Source: Dorea_A sp016295505 (GTDB lineage: Bacteria; Bacillota; Clostridia; Lachnospirales; Lachnospiraceae). From it: a stretch of 64,000 nt of DNA. The DNA is taken from positions 186,001-250,000 of the forward strand of contig NZ_JBDOHS010000002.1 in NCBI RefSeq assembly GCF_039832105.1, read 5' to 3'. The notes under the pieces were generated by a model. It made no database searches and was not told the DNA's origin. It saw only the letters and a list, made by a program, of their open reading frames with translations. Shown here piece after piece: positions 44,301 through 52,692 of this stretch (positions are counted from its first letter, which is position 1; each line of letters opens with the position of its first letter). The position numbers were made by a program, and so were the translations under genes.

Positions 44301-44935
44301 TGATTTGGATTCAGAGCGTGGTTTCTGAATTCATCAATTGCATCCATATCTACCAGATCTTTCAGATCTTCATAATCCCATGTTTCAATCTTCTGAATCT
44401 CGTGAGATGTACGGAATCCGTCAAAGAAATTGATAAATGGAAGTTTTCCTTTTAATGCTGCACAGTGAGCAACCGGTGTCAGGTCCATAACTTCCTGCAC
44501 ACTGGATTCACAGAGCATAGCAGCACCTGTCTGACGACATGCATATACATCCGAATGATCTCCGAAAATTGACAATGCATGGCTTGCAAGTGCACGAGCT
44601 GATACGTTGAATACTCCCGGAAGCTGTTCACCTGCTACTTTATATAAGTTAGGAATCATCAACAATAATCCCTGAGATGCTGTAAAGGTTGTTGTCAGAG
44701 CACCTGCTGCCAGGGAACCGTGTACTGCACCTGCTGCACCTGCTTCTGACTGCATCTCTGTTACCTGGACAGTTTGTCCAAATATGTTCTTTCTGCCTTC
44801 GGTAGCCCACTCATCTACATGTTCCGGCATAACGGATGATGGGGTGATAGGGTAAATAGCTGCAACTTCAGTATAAGCATATGATGCATGAGCTGCTGCC
44901 TGATTACCATCCATGGTCTTCATTTTTCTTGCCAT
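41399..44935 (-). CDS. nifJ: pyruvate:ferredoxin (flavodoxin) oxidoreductase
   Basis: A single-chain 1178-residue PFOR that makes acetyl-CoA, CO2 and reduced ferredoxin from pyruvate. Domains in order are the pyruvate-binding N-terminus (ITPSSVMPEHVDEWA), the gamma domain and a two-[4Fe-4S] ferredoxin domain with CIQCNRCAYVCPHAVIRP and CTGCGSCANVCPG. Last comes the TPP domain with GCSSIWGNSSPSTPY, GDGWAYDIGFGG and the TPP/Mg segment FDTEVYSNTGGQSSKAT. Usual length for the homodimeric enzyme. It has its own promoter and terminator, and is a central enzyme of anaerobic energy metabolism. Confidence 0.97.
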   Translation of the reverse strand: MARKMKTMDGNQAAAHASYAYTEVAAIYPITPSSVMPEHVDEWATEGRKNIFGQTVQVTEMQSEAGAAGAVHGSLAAGALTTTFTASQGLLLMIPNLYKVAGEQLPGVFNVSARALASHALSIFGDHSDVYACRQTGAAMLCESSVQEVMDLTPVAHCAALKGKLPFINFFDGFRTSHEIQKIETWDYEDLKDLVDMDAIDEFRNHALNPNHPCQRGSAQNPDIFFQAREACNPYYDAMPAIVQEYMDKVNAKIGTDYKLFNYYGAPDAEKVIVAMGSVCDTIEETIDYLTAAGEKVGVVKVRLYRPFCAQALIDVIPDTVKYINVLDRTKEPGAQGEPLYLDVVSALKGSKFDAVPVNCGRYGLGSKDTTPAQIVAVFNNVDKERFTIGIEDDVTNLSLEVGAPLVTTPEGTINCKFWGLGADGTVGANKNSIKIIGDNTDMYAQAYFDYDSKKSGGVTMSHLRFGKKPIKSTYLIHKANFVACHNPSYVNKYNMVQELVDGGTFLLNCPWDMEGLEKHLPGQVKAFIADHNIKFYTIDGIKIGKEIGLGGRINTVLQSAFFKLAAIIPEEEAIDLMKKAAKATYGRKGDKIVQMNYDAIDAGAKQVVEVEVPESWKSCTDEGLFAPEVKGGKDDVVAFVKNIQAKVNAQEGNSLPVSAFNDYVDGSTPSGTAAYEKRGIAVDIPVWKSENCIQCNRCAYVCPHAVIRPVALTEEELAKAPEGTQAIPMIGMPGLKFTMTVSALDCTGCGSCANVCPGKKGEKALVMENLEANAASQDVFDFGREIEVKPEVVAKFKPETVKGSQFKQPLLEFSGACAGCGETPYAKLITQLFGDRMYIANATGCSSIWGNSSPSTPYTVNGKGQGPAWANSLFEDNAEFGYGMLLAQKAIRKRLKEQVETVAASDAAPAEVKAACQEYLDTFNCGVMNGDATDKLVAALEGCDCDTCRDIVKNKDFLAKKSQWIFGGDGWAYDIGFGGVDHVLASGEDINIMVFDTEVYSNTGGQSSKATKTGATAQFAAGGKETKKKDLAGIAMSYGYVYVAQIAMGADFNQTVKAIAEAEAYPGPSLIIAYAPCINHGIKKGMSKAQTEEALAVECGYWNNFRFNPAAEGGKFTLDSKEPKQEDYQAFLDGEVRYNALKRANPEKAAKLFARNEAEAMERYAYLKKLVTLYGEE

Positions 44936-44990
44936 TTTTGTTGTTCCTCCTTAATAATAATACAAATCATATATTTTGACGTGTATAATT

Positions 44991-45019
44991 ATTATAGTCC
45001 CTGCATTTCCAAAAGTCTA
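44991..45019 (-). promoter_or_regulatory. nifJ promoter
   Basis: On the minus strand TAGACT (45019-45014), 17 bases and a consensus TATAAT (44996-44991), about 50 bases upstream of the nifJ ATG. The remaining part of the 400-base gap (45020-45335) carries the promoter and leader hairpin of the broken transporter gene. Confidence 0.7.
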
Positions 45020-45260
45020 GCCATTCTTGTCGTTATTTTGTTCCTTTTTCGGTACATCCATCCTTTTATCTGTCGCTCTTTTTCTGATTTCCAGCCTTTC
45101 TTTATCCGACATTTTTGTCTGCTTTATTCATCCTCAGATAGTTATTCTATCCCGAAATCATTCCGCATTCTGAATATTTATCACTTTGCACCCTGAATAT
45201 TCAGAATACCTTGACAATTTTCTAACTATCTGTTGTCATATAAAAAGTTGAATTAAGCGA

Positions 45261-45297
45261 GGATGCTCTCACAAAGCTTGTGAGCGCATCCTTTTTT
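45261..45297 (+). terminator. leader hairpin (possible attenuator)
   Basis: GGATGCTCTCACAA, loop AGC, TTGTGAGCGCATCC, then TTTTTT: a good intrinsic terminator on the plus strand. It lies between a TTGACA box (45213 region) and the transporter ATG at 45336. It could attenuate the transporter message or end a short leader RNA; no known riboswitch is recognised. Confidence 0.7.
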
Positions 45298-45335
45298 AAT
45301 TCTCTATATCCAAAAACAGAGAATGGAGTGATGTT

Positions 45336-46625
45336 ATGAGTAGTAACGCGAAAAAGGCTTCAGCCAATTTTGGTTCACGATTTGGCTACATTATGGTGGC
45401 AGCAGGTGCCGCCATCGGACTAGGAAACATATGAAAATCCCCTTACCTCGCTTACGGCGGAGGCGGCGGTGCCTTCATCGTTGTATACGGAGTTGTAAAT
45501 CCAAAATTCAAATTTATTGGATTTGTAAATGTGCTTTGTACTTTCATGATTGATATGTACTATATCATTGTCAGCGGTTATGTTTTGAAATACGCTATAA
45601 CGTATCTCCTTGGAGGACATTTTGGTTCTGATAAGGCCGCTTACTATATGAACTTTATTTTTGATCCGATCGAACCTCTGATCTATGCCGGAACATTGAT
45701 GATCATCATTGTTCTGCTGTTGTCAAAGGGTATTACTGAACTTGTCGAGAAAGTAACAAAGATAATCATGCCTTTACTGTTTGTCCTTCTCCTCATCTGC
45801 GGATTCTGGGCTTTATTTGCATTTGACGGAGCAATTGATGGATTAAAGTTCTATCTGATTCCTGATTTTTCCAAATTCACCTGGAAAACATTTGCTGACG
45901 CATGTATGCAGGTAATGTTCTCTGTCGGTATCGGATGGGCAATCTTTGTTACATTAGGTGCAAGTGTAAAAGACAGCGCAAATATTCGGAAAGATTCTAT
46001 GATGGTTACAGTCTGTGATACGGCTGTTGCACTGACTGCAGGTTTTGTAGTCATCCCTACAGTTGTCGGATCCGGCTCCGAGATGGCAGCAGGTCCTTCC
46101 CTGATCTTCCTTGCCATGACAGAGATCTTTTCAAAACTACCTGGCGGTAACATACTTGGTCTTTTCTTCTATACAGCAATCATATTTGCCGTTCTTTCTA
46201 CTTTCTTTACAATTCTGGAAATTCCGGTGAAATGTGTAGAAGAAAAGTTCCACATTAATCACCGCAAGGCAACCTGGATCACTGCCGGTCTGATCTTCAT
46301 AGGCGGAATTTTCTGTTCACTGAGTCAGGGCATGGGACTTTTGAGCGGACTCAAACTCCCATGGTGGTCCTATGGCACAGGTATCTCCTATTACAATATT
46401 TATGACTTGGTTGATTGTTTCTCCGGTTATGTGCTGCTTCCATTAGGATGCCTGCTGACTGCGTTCTATTGCTATAAAGTGTGGGGATTCAAAGGATATG
46501 AAAAAGAACTGACAAAAGATGGACGTGACGGAAAATTAAGCATGTATGACAAGATAGTCATGACAGTTGCTGTTCCGATTCTCACACTTATCGTTATTCT
46601 GAACTGCTTCGGATTCATCAAATAA
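45336..46625 (+). pseudogene. NSS-family transporter, broken by TGA and internal deletion
   Basis: The frame starts MSSNAKKASANFGSRFGYIM behind GGAG, runs into TM1 (GAAIGLGNI), then meets TGA at codon 33 (45432-45434). That is exactly where the family has Trp (GNIW-K/R-FPY), so TGG became TGA. The same frame continues KSPYLAYGGGGGAFIVVYG and then jumps to FIGFVNVLCTFMIDMYYIIVSGYVL, lacking roughly 50 residues of TM2 and its loop without a frame change. From 45531 to 46625 it is open (364 residues) and family-like to the end. Two lesions in the core make a functional protein unlikely. Confidence 0.85.
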
Positions 46626-46645
46626 AACAGATCATTTTTTATTAC

Positions 46646-46704
46646 AAAAGGAACTTTTCCTGAATACAGATTTATATATCTATATTCGAGAAAAGTTCCT
46701 TTTT
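46646..46704. terminator. bidirectional terminator
   Basis: AAAAGGAACTTTTC and GAAAAGTTCCTTTT flank a 30-base loop, with a T-tract after. It lies between the broken transporter (+) and the CobW-like gene (-). Confidence 0.75.
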
Positions 46705-46723
46705 ATTTAAAAACACATCATAT

Positions 46724-47665
46724 CTACCCAAGATATACTACTTCTTCTGATGGCTTTTCTGCCGGTTCCATATCAATCAGATATAATACCGGCTGCTTGC
46801 TTCCGAATGCAGCAAGAGATTCATATTCAAATCTCGCTCTGACACGAACCCATGCTCGCTTCGAAATCTGTATCTTTTTTCCCGCTTTACATGGATACCC
46901 ATAATATCGGACATCTGCCGCACAGCAGGTCATGATCTGACGAACAGGAACAAACATATCATCCTTCATTCCACGTGGGCGAAATGTCTGTGCTTTAAAC
47001 TCGATCTCTTTATGAAGATATAATTCCGGATGATCATATGCATCTACATACCAGATTCCAAAATCCATATCCTCAATTACAATTTTATCTCCTTTGACGT
47101 CATATGGCAGATCTTCCTCCGAAGGTTCAATAATCTTGCCGTCAATGCCCTCAAATATTAACTGGGCCATTGGATTCTGAACCTTAAGTGCACGTCGGAA
47201 TCCGGAACGATCCACTCCTTCCGCACATCTGTTAACAACAATCAGTTCTGATTCTGCGAGCTGTTCCATCAGCATATTTCTCATATTGGTCAGATACATA
47301 TCCAAAGTTGTTCCATCTACCGTTGAATATACACCCTGAAGCTCAAAATTCCGGGGATATTTGATCGTCAGCAGATCTTCCAGCTTCCACATTCCGTTAT
47401 ATTCAATTACAATCTGGGCCGGATGATAATTCTTCTCACAATTTTTAAAAAACACTGTGTTCAGCTGGCTAATATCGTCTATTTTCAGTAATACCATTTC
47501 TTTTTCATCCAGATATTCCTGTGTATATTCTTCTTCCCCTTCCTCACACATTAATAAAAGAGTAAGTCCCGGTTCGATCCATTCCTGCTCCATCAATGTT
47601 TCTTTTATCATCGTGGTTTTTCCACTGTCTAAAAATCCGGTTACCACAAATACAGGCGTTACCAT
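46724..47665 (-). CDS. COG0523/CobW-like GTPase without CxCC
   Basis: A 313-residue G3E-family P-loop protein. Walker A is GFLDSGKTT (residues 10-18), and the base-recognition-like block is ELIVVNRCAEG. The GCxCC metal motif of metallochaperone relatives is missing: the expected region reads LLMCEEGEEEYTQ. The C-terminal half (IEDMDFGIWYVDAYDHPELY) differs from canonical CobW domains. It lies 21 bp after its CxCC-containing paralogue, so the two may form a heteromeric pair. Confidence 0.85.
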   Translation of the reverse strand: MVTPVFVVTGFLDSGKTTMIKETLMEQEWIEPGLTLLLMCEEGEEEYTQEYLDEKEMVLLKIDDISQLNTVFFKNCEKNYHPAQIVIEYNGMWKLEDLLTIKYPRNFELQGVYSTVDGTTLDMYLTNMRNMLMEQLAESELIVVNRCAEGVDRSGFRRALKVQNPMAQLIFEGIDGKIIEPSEEDLPYDVKGDKIVIEDMDFGIWYVDAYDHPELYLHKEIEFKAQTFRPRGMKDDMFVPVRQIMTCCAADVRYYGYPCKAGKKIQISKRAWVRVRARFEYESLAAFGSKQPVLYLIDMEPAEKPSEEVVYLG

Positions 47666-47686
47666 AATATCACCCTCTTTACTTTC

Positions 47687-48784
47687 CTACTGAATATGGA
47701 ACAATTTCAAAAGATCTTCTTCTTTCAGATCTGTTCCGATCACACACACTCTTCCTGTATAGTCTGCCTGTCCTTCTCTTACCTCATATTCCTGAGGCAC
47801 AAGATCAAACTGTTTCCAGACTCCGTCTGTCATCTGAATAATACCCTTTGATCGAAGTATCGTTCCGTATGCATCCGTCTCTGCCAGCACTTTCAACAGA
47901 AAATCCAGCTCTTCTTCTGTATACTTATGCGCCGTTTCCTTTCCCCAGCTTGTAAACACTTCATCTGCATGGTGGTGATGATGCTCATGACCGCAGCATT
48001 CTTCATGGTCATGATCGTGATCATGGTGGTGATGCTCATGGCAGCAGCATTCTTCATGGTCATGATCGTGGTCATGGTGGTGATGATGTTCATGGTCGCA
48101 GCACTCTTCATGGTCATGGTCGTGATCATGGTGGTGATGATGTTCATGATCATCAGACTCTTCCAGCAGACTCTCAAGATCAACCCCTTTGTTCAACGCA
48201 TGCAAAATTGCATCTTTTCCCAGTTCTTCCCATGGTGTTGAGATAATGGTCGCTTCTGCATTTTTTTCCCGAAGCATATGAACACACTCTTCAATCTTTT
48301 CATCGCTCATCATCTGTGTACGACTGATTACAACTGTTGATGCATGCTCAACCTGATTTTCAAAAAATTCGCCAAAATTTTTCATATAAAGCTTTGCTTT
48401 TTTACCATCAACCACGGTAATTCTTCCATCAATCTCAATGTCCGCATCTTTCTTTACATTTTCAATCGCTTTTGCAACGTCTGACAGCTTACCTACACCA
48501 GACGGTTCAATAATCACTCGATCCGGCCGGTATTCTTCCAGAACTTTCTGAAGTGCAACATTGAAATCTCCAACCAGCGTACAACAGATACATCCTGAAT
48601 TCATCTCTGTAATTTCAATGCCTGCATCCTTCAGAAAACCTCCATCTATGCCGATCTCTCCAAATTCATTCTCAATCAGCACCAGTTTTTCTCCCGAAAA
48701 TACATCCTGAATCAGCTTTTTTATGAATGTCGTTTTCCCTGCGCCTAAAAATCCGGATATAATATCCACTTTCGTCATATTCAT
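47687..48784 (-). CDS. COG0523/CobW metallochaperone GTPase with His/Cys-rich segment
   Basis: A 365-residue G3E GTPase: Walker A GFLGAGKTTF (11-20), metal motif GCICC (64-68), guanine-recognition-like VISRTQ, and a CobW C-terminal domain (YTGRVCVIGTDL). Residues ~210-272 form a metal-binding insertion of three repeats, each like DHEHHHHHDHDHDHEECC. The family delivers Zn, Co or Fe, often under limitation; the added Cys pairs suggest Zn or Ni/Co buffering. No Zur box was recognised upstream. The second GTPase follows at 21 bp. Confidence 0.9.
   Translation of the reverse strand: MNMTKVDIISGFLGAGKTTFIKKLIQDVFSGEKLVLIENEFGEIGIDGGFLKDAGIEITEMNSGCICCTLVGDFNVALQKVLEEYRPDRVIIEPSGVGKLSDVAKAIENVKKDADIEIDGRITVVDGKKAKLYMKNFGEFFENQVEHASTVVISRTQMMSDEKIEECVHMLREKNAEATIISTPWEELGKDAILHALNKGVDLESLLEESDDHEHHHHHDHDHDHEECCDHEHHHHHDHDHDHEECCCHEHHHHDHDHDHEECCGHEHHHHHADEVFTSWGKETAHKYTEEELDFLLKVLAETDAYGTILRSKGIIQMTDGVWKQFDLVPQEYEVREGQADYTGRVCVIGTDLKEEDLLKLFHIQ
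47970..48159 (-). repeat. tandem His/Asp/Cys-coding repeats
   Basis: Three ~57-66 bp direct repeats inside the CobW-like gene, based on CATCACCACCATGATCACGA-type units, each ending in codons for EECC. They are coding, not intergenic. Confidence 0.85.
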
Positions 48785-48917
48785 TGCCTCTTTTCTATAC
48801 TATATCTTCAATAATCCCATCGTCACATATCTTATCACAATCTTCTTTTCCTTTCCAGTCCTATCCTTTTTCTCCGTAACAAAGAATACAAAACAGATTG
48901 TGAATTCTCCTGCCACA

Positions 48918-48954
48918 TAAAAACAGTATTGTCGGATATATCCGACAATACTGT
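48918..48954 (-). terminator. hppA terminator
   Basis: ACAGTATTGTCGGATA and TATCCGACAATACTGT form a perfect 16-bp palindrome, followed on the minus strand by TTTTTA, 28 bases after the hppA stop codon. Confidence 0.88.
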
Positions 48955-48981
48955 CTGTAATCCAAAGATATGGTATTCCTG

Positions 48982-50964
48982 TTACAGCAGTCCGCCAATA
49001 GACAGGAATAATGGTGCAAATACGAGTGACACAATTGTCATCAGCTTGATCAGAATATTAATAGATGGACCTGATGTATCCTTAAACGGATCTCCAACTG
49101 TATCTCCAACTACAGCTGCTTTGTGTGCTTCGCTTCCTTTTCCACCATGGTTTCCATCTTCGATATATTTCTTCGCATTGTCCCATGCACCACCTGCATT
49201 AGACATGAAGATAGCCATCATAACACCTGTAACAAGTGCTCCTGCCAGAAGTCCTCCAAGAGAAGCAGGTCCTAACAGAATTCCAACAGCTAACGGAGCA
49301 ACTACTGCCATAATACCCGGTACCAGCATCTCCTTCAGTGCTGCTGTTGTAGAAATGGCAACGCATGATTTATAATCCGGCTTCTCCGTTCCCTGCATGA
49401 TTCCCGGCATTGTTCTGAACTGACGTCTTACTTCCTCAATCATCTGATATGCTGCTTTTGATACAGATGACATCGTCATGGCAGAGAACAGGAACGGAAG
49501 CATACCACCGATCAGAAGTCCGATGATAACACGGCTGTCAAGAATATCAATTGTCTCAAGCTTAACAGCTTCTGCATAAGACACAAACAATGCAAGAGCC
49601 GTCAATGCCGCTGATCCAATTGCAAAACCTTTACCCATGGCAGCTGTTGTATTTCCAACCGCATCCAGTTTATCTGTGATCTGACGAACTTCATGCTCCA
49701 GCCCGGACATTTCAGCAATACCACCTGCATTATCAGCAATCGGTCCGTATGCATCTACTGCAACCGTAATTGCAGTCGTAGACAGCATTCCAACTGCCGC
49801 AAGAGCGATTCCGTAAAGTCCGCATGACTGATATGCAATAAAGATACCTACACAGATTAACAGAATTGGGATAGCTGTAGACTTCATTCCAACGGCAAGA
49901 CCACTGATAATCGTTGTAGCAGATCCGGTCTCAGACTGCTCGGCGATTTCTTTTACAGACTTATAATCACCGGATGTATATACCTCTGTGATAATACCGA
50001 TCAGAAGACCAACAACCAGTCCTGCAACAATCGCGATTGCTGCTCTGAAATCCCCAAAGAAATATCTGCTTAACACAACAGAAATAATCAGCACCAGAGC
50101 ACTCGCTACGTAAGATCCCATCTTCAATGCTTTATGTGGGTTGGACTTCTCGTCACCCTTTACAAAGAAAGTTCCCAGAATAGACGCAACCAGACCCAGT
50201 CCGGCGATAAGCAACGGGAATACAGCTCCTTCCTCCTGGAAATATACAATTCCCAAAGTCAAAGCCGAAATCAAAGCTCCCACATAAGATTCAAACAGAT
50301 CGGCACCCATTCCTGCAACATCACCTACGTTATCACCTACATTGTCAGCAATAACCGCCGGGTTACGCGGATCATCCTCAGGGATACCAGCTTCAACCTT
50401 ACCTACCAGATCCGCTCCTACGTCTGCAGCTTTCGTATAGATACCACCGCCAACACGGGCAAACAATGCAATAGAAGATGCTCCAAGACTGAATCCGGTA
50501 ATGATATCTACATTTCTCGTAATGAGGTAGATAACGCTCACACCAAAGACACCAAATCCAGCCACGCACATACCCATAACTGCTCCACCGGAAAATGCAA
50601 TGGAAAGAGCTTTATTCATTCCCTTTTCTTTCGCTGCATTTGCTGTTCTGACATTTGCCTTCGTAGCAACCTTCATTCCGCAGAAGCCTGCCAGTGTAGA
50701 AAACAATGCTCCAACAACAAAGCAAATTGCTGTAATCCAGTTTCCGATACCGACACCAATGAGCACAAAGAGTACCGCAACGAATATGATAAGAATTTTA
50801 TATTCTGCTGTCAGGAACGCCTGTGCTCCATCACTGATTGCAGATGCAATCTCCTTCATTCTGTCTGTTCCTGGTTCCTGCTTATTTACCCTTGCTGCAA
50901 GGTATGCTGCAAACAAAAGGCCCAAAATACCCAGGAACGGAACAATTTTCAAAAACATTTCCAT
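48982..50964 (-). CDS. hppA: membrane-bound pyrophosphatase, K+-dependent type
   Basis: A 660-residue, ~16-helix ion-pumping pyrophosphatase. The PPi site GGIYTKAADVGADLVGKVE and the acidic block NVGDNVGDVAGMGADLFESY are intact, as is the second site DAYGPIADNAGGIAEM. Residues 437-446 read GNTTAAMGKG; Ala at this position (instead of Lys in GNTTKA) marks the K+-dependent subfamily, which includes both Na+ and H+ pumps. It recovers energy from PPi made in biosynthesis as an ion gradient. It is monocistronic with its own terminator. Confidence 0.95.
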   Translation of the reverse strand: MEMFLKIVPFLGILGLLFAAYLAARVNKQEPGTDRMKEIASAISDGAQAFLTAEYKILIIFVAVLFVLIGVGIGNWITAICFVVGALFSTLAGFCGMKVATKANVRTANAAKEKGMNKALSIAFSGGAVMGMCVAGFGVFGVSVIYLITRNVDIITGFSLGASSIALFARVGGGIYTKAADVGADLVGKVEAGIPEDDPRNPAVIADNVGDNVGDVAGMGADLFESYVGALISALTLGIVYFQEEGAVFPLLIAGLGLVASILGTFFVKGDEKSNPHKALKMGSYVASALVLIISVVLSRYFFGDFRAAIAIVAGLVVGLLIGIITEVYTSGDYKSVKEIAEQSETGSATTIISGLAVGMKSTAIPILLICVGIFIAYQSCGLYGIALAAVGMLSTTAITVAVDAYGPIADNAGGIAEMSGLEHEVRQITDKLDAVGNTTAAMGKGFAIGSAALTALALFVSYAEAVKLETIDILDSRVIIGLLIGGMLPFLFSAMTMSSVSKAAYQMIEEVRRQFRTMPGIMQGTEKPDYKSCVAISTTAALKEMLVPGIMAVVAPLAVGILLGPASLGGLLAGALVTGVMMAIFMSNAGGAWDNAKKYIEDGNHGGKGSEAHKAAVVGDTVGDPFKDTSGPSINILIKLMTIVSLVFAPLFLSIGGLL

Positions 50965-51122
50965 AATTCAATCCTCCCTGTGAATTAATGTATTTTATAT
51001 ATTAACATAAAAATTGGCTTTGTATAGAGCTTTTTTGAAGTTTTTTTGTTTTTTCTTTTTTGATATGAAGAATTTTTTGCAATTATCACAAAAATGAAGA
51101 TGTCATTTTGCCAATTATTTTT

Positions 51123-51866
51123 CTATTCTTCATACTGGATTTTCACAAGGACAAGCCCCTCCGGAGGTGCCGTAACTCCCTCCGAAGTATGTTTTTTTGC
51201 TTCCATAATGTCTCTTATCTTCTCCGGAGTGTAAAATTTTCTTCCCACACGGATCAAAGTTCCCGCTATAATTCTGACCATATTATATAAAAAACCATTT
51301 CCGGTCACGCGAATTGTAATCTCCGGCCCTGCCTTCCAGATCTCAATATCATATATCGTGCGGACAGTATCTACCGCATTCGTCCTTACATTGCAGAAAC
51401 TGGAAAAATCATGTTCCCCCACGAGATAAGATGCCCCCTGCTTCATCAGTTCGATATCCAGAGGAAACGATACATACGCGCTGTATCTGCTTTTCAGAGG
51501 ATTCGGTACCTTTTCATTATAAATATGATATTCATAAGTTTTTATAATATGATCCTGATGTCTGGGATGCCAGAGGGATGAAACCTCATCAGAAGAAACC
51601 ACCACAATATCCCCCGGAAGTCTCTGATTCAGCGCATAGGCGAACCTTTCCGGCGGAATGGATGATTCCGTATCAAATACCGCCACATTCCCAAGTGCAT
51701 GTACCCCTGAATCCGTACGACTCGCACCTGTAACATGAATAATTTCCCCCGTCAATTCAGTAATCGAATTATTCAATTTTTCTTCAATTGTGACTCCATT
51801 CGGCTGCACCTGCCAGCCACAATAATTCGTTCCGTCATAGGCAACAACTAACCTGATTCTTTTCAT
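51123..51866 (-). CDS. truA: tRNA pseudouridine(38-40) synthase
   Basis: A 247-residue TruA. The catalytic Asp52 lies in GASRTDSGVHALGN; also YDGTNYCGWQVQPNGVTIEE and FLYNMVRIIAGTLIRVG, all family-typical. It modifies U38-U40 in the anticodon arm. It follows ecfT by one base, the usual Firmicute order ecfA1-ecfA2-ecfT-truA. Confidence 0.95.
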   Translation of the reverse strand: MKRIRLVVAYDGTNYCGWQVQPNGVTIEEKLNNSITELTGEIIHVTGASRTDSGVHALGNVAVFDTESSIPPERFAYALNQRLPGDIVVVSSDEVSSLWHPRHQDHIIKTYEYHIYNEKVPNPLKSRYSAYVSFPLDIELMKQGASYLVGEHDFSSFCNVRTNAVDTVRTIYDIEIWKAGPEITIRVTGNGFLYNMVRIIAGTLIRVGRKFYTPEKIRDIMEAKKHTSEGVTAPPEGLVLVKIQYEE

Positions 51867-51867
51867 A

Positions 51868-52692
51868 TCACAACATTCCTATATGGAGAGGTACATATCT
51901 TCCAATCAATACAACAGCGACCACATATACGATCACAATAAGATATGCCACATAATCACACTTCTCATAACGAAGAGGTTTCATCTTTGTCCTGCCTTCT
52001 CCACCACGGTAACATCTCGCTTCCATTGCCATAGCAAGGTCATTGGCTCTTCGAAACGCCGATACAAACAGCGGCACCAGAATCGGGATCATACTTTTCG
52101 CCTTCTGAATCATATTCCCGCTTTCCAGATCTGCTCCACGTGCAATCTGAGCCTTCATAATCTTATCTGTCTCTTCCAGCAGAATCGGAATAAACCTGAG
52201 TGCGATTGACATTACCATAGCAATCTCATGCACCGGGACATGAACCTTATTCAATGGATACAAAAGTGCTTCAATGCCATCTGTCAACTCGTTTGGCGTC
52301 GTTGTAAATGTCATAAGCGAAGACCCTATAATCAGATAAATCAGGCGTATCGCCATATAGACAGCTGTGCGAAGACCGCCTTCTGTAATCGTAAATATCC
52401 ACGCATGAAACAGTACATCCCCGCTTCTGGTAAGAAACAGATTAAAAATAACCGTAATCATCAGCAGCATAATGATCGGCCTCAAACCTTTTACAATATA
52501 GCTCAGCGGAACCTTTGACAGATATATGACAATTGCCAGAAATAACGTCGTAATCAGATAGCCGGAAATGCTGCTGAACAGAAACAAAGACACCAGATAC
52601 AACAGCGTTCCCATCAGTTTGACTCTTGGATCCAATCTGTGTAGTATACTTTTTGCCGGATAATATTGTCCAATCGTTATATCTCTAATCAT
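51868..52692 (-). CDS. ecfT: ECF transporter T component
   Basis: A 274-residue energy-coupling transmembrane protein. It begins YYPAKSILHRLDPRVKL, the conserved EcfT start, and carries the two cytoplasmic Ala-Arg-Gly coupling motifs (ARGADLESG and the MAMEARCYRGG block) that touch the ATPases. It overlaps ecfA2 by 8 bp. It is shared by many S components. Confidence 0.93.
   Translation of the reverse strand: MIRDITIGQYYPAKSILHRLDPRVKLMGTLLYLVSLFLFSSISGYLITTLFLAIVIYLSKVPLSYIVKGLRPIIMLLMITVIFNLFLTRSGDVLFHAWIFTITEGGLRTAVYMAIRLIYLIIGSSLMTFTTTPNELTDGIEALLYPLNKVHVPVHEIAMVMSIALRFIPILLEETDKIMKAQIARGADLESGNMIQKAKSMIPILVPLFVSAFRRANDLAMAMEARCYRGGEGRTKMKPLRYEKCDYVAYLIVIVYVVAVVLIGRYVPLHIGML

Noticed and set aside
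45432..45434. TGA read as selenocysteine or reassigned Trp
   Set aside because: Trp genes elsewhere use TGG normally, TM2 is also deleted, and I see no SECIS-like stem immediately after the codon; a pseudogene is simpler.
47970..48159. possible CRISPR or minisatellite outside genes
   Set aside because: The repeats encode a His/Cys metal-binding segment within the CobW-like gene.
50134..50988. 284-residue open frame antisense to hppA
   Set aside because: Asn/Ser/Cys-rich, no homology, overlaps an unmistakable pyrophosphatase.
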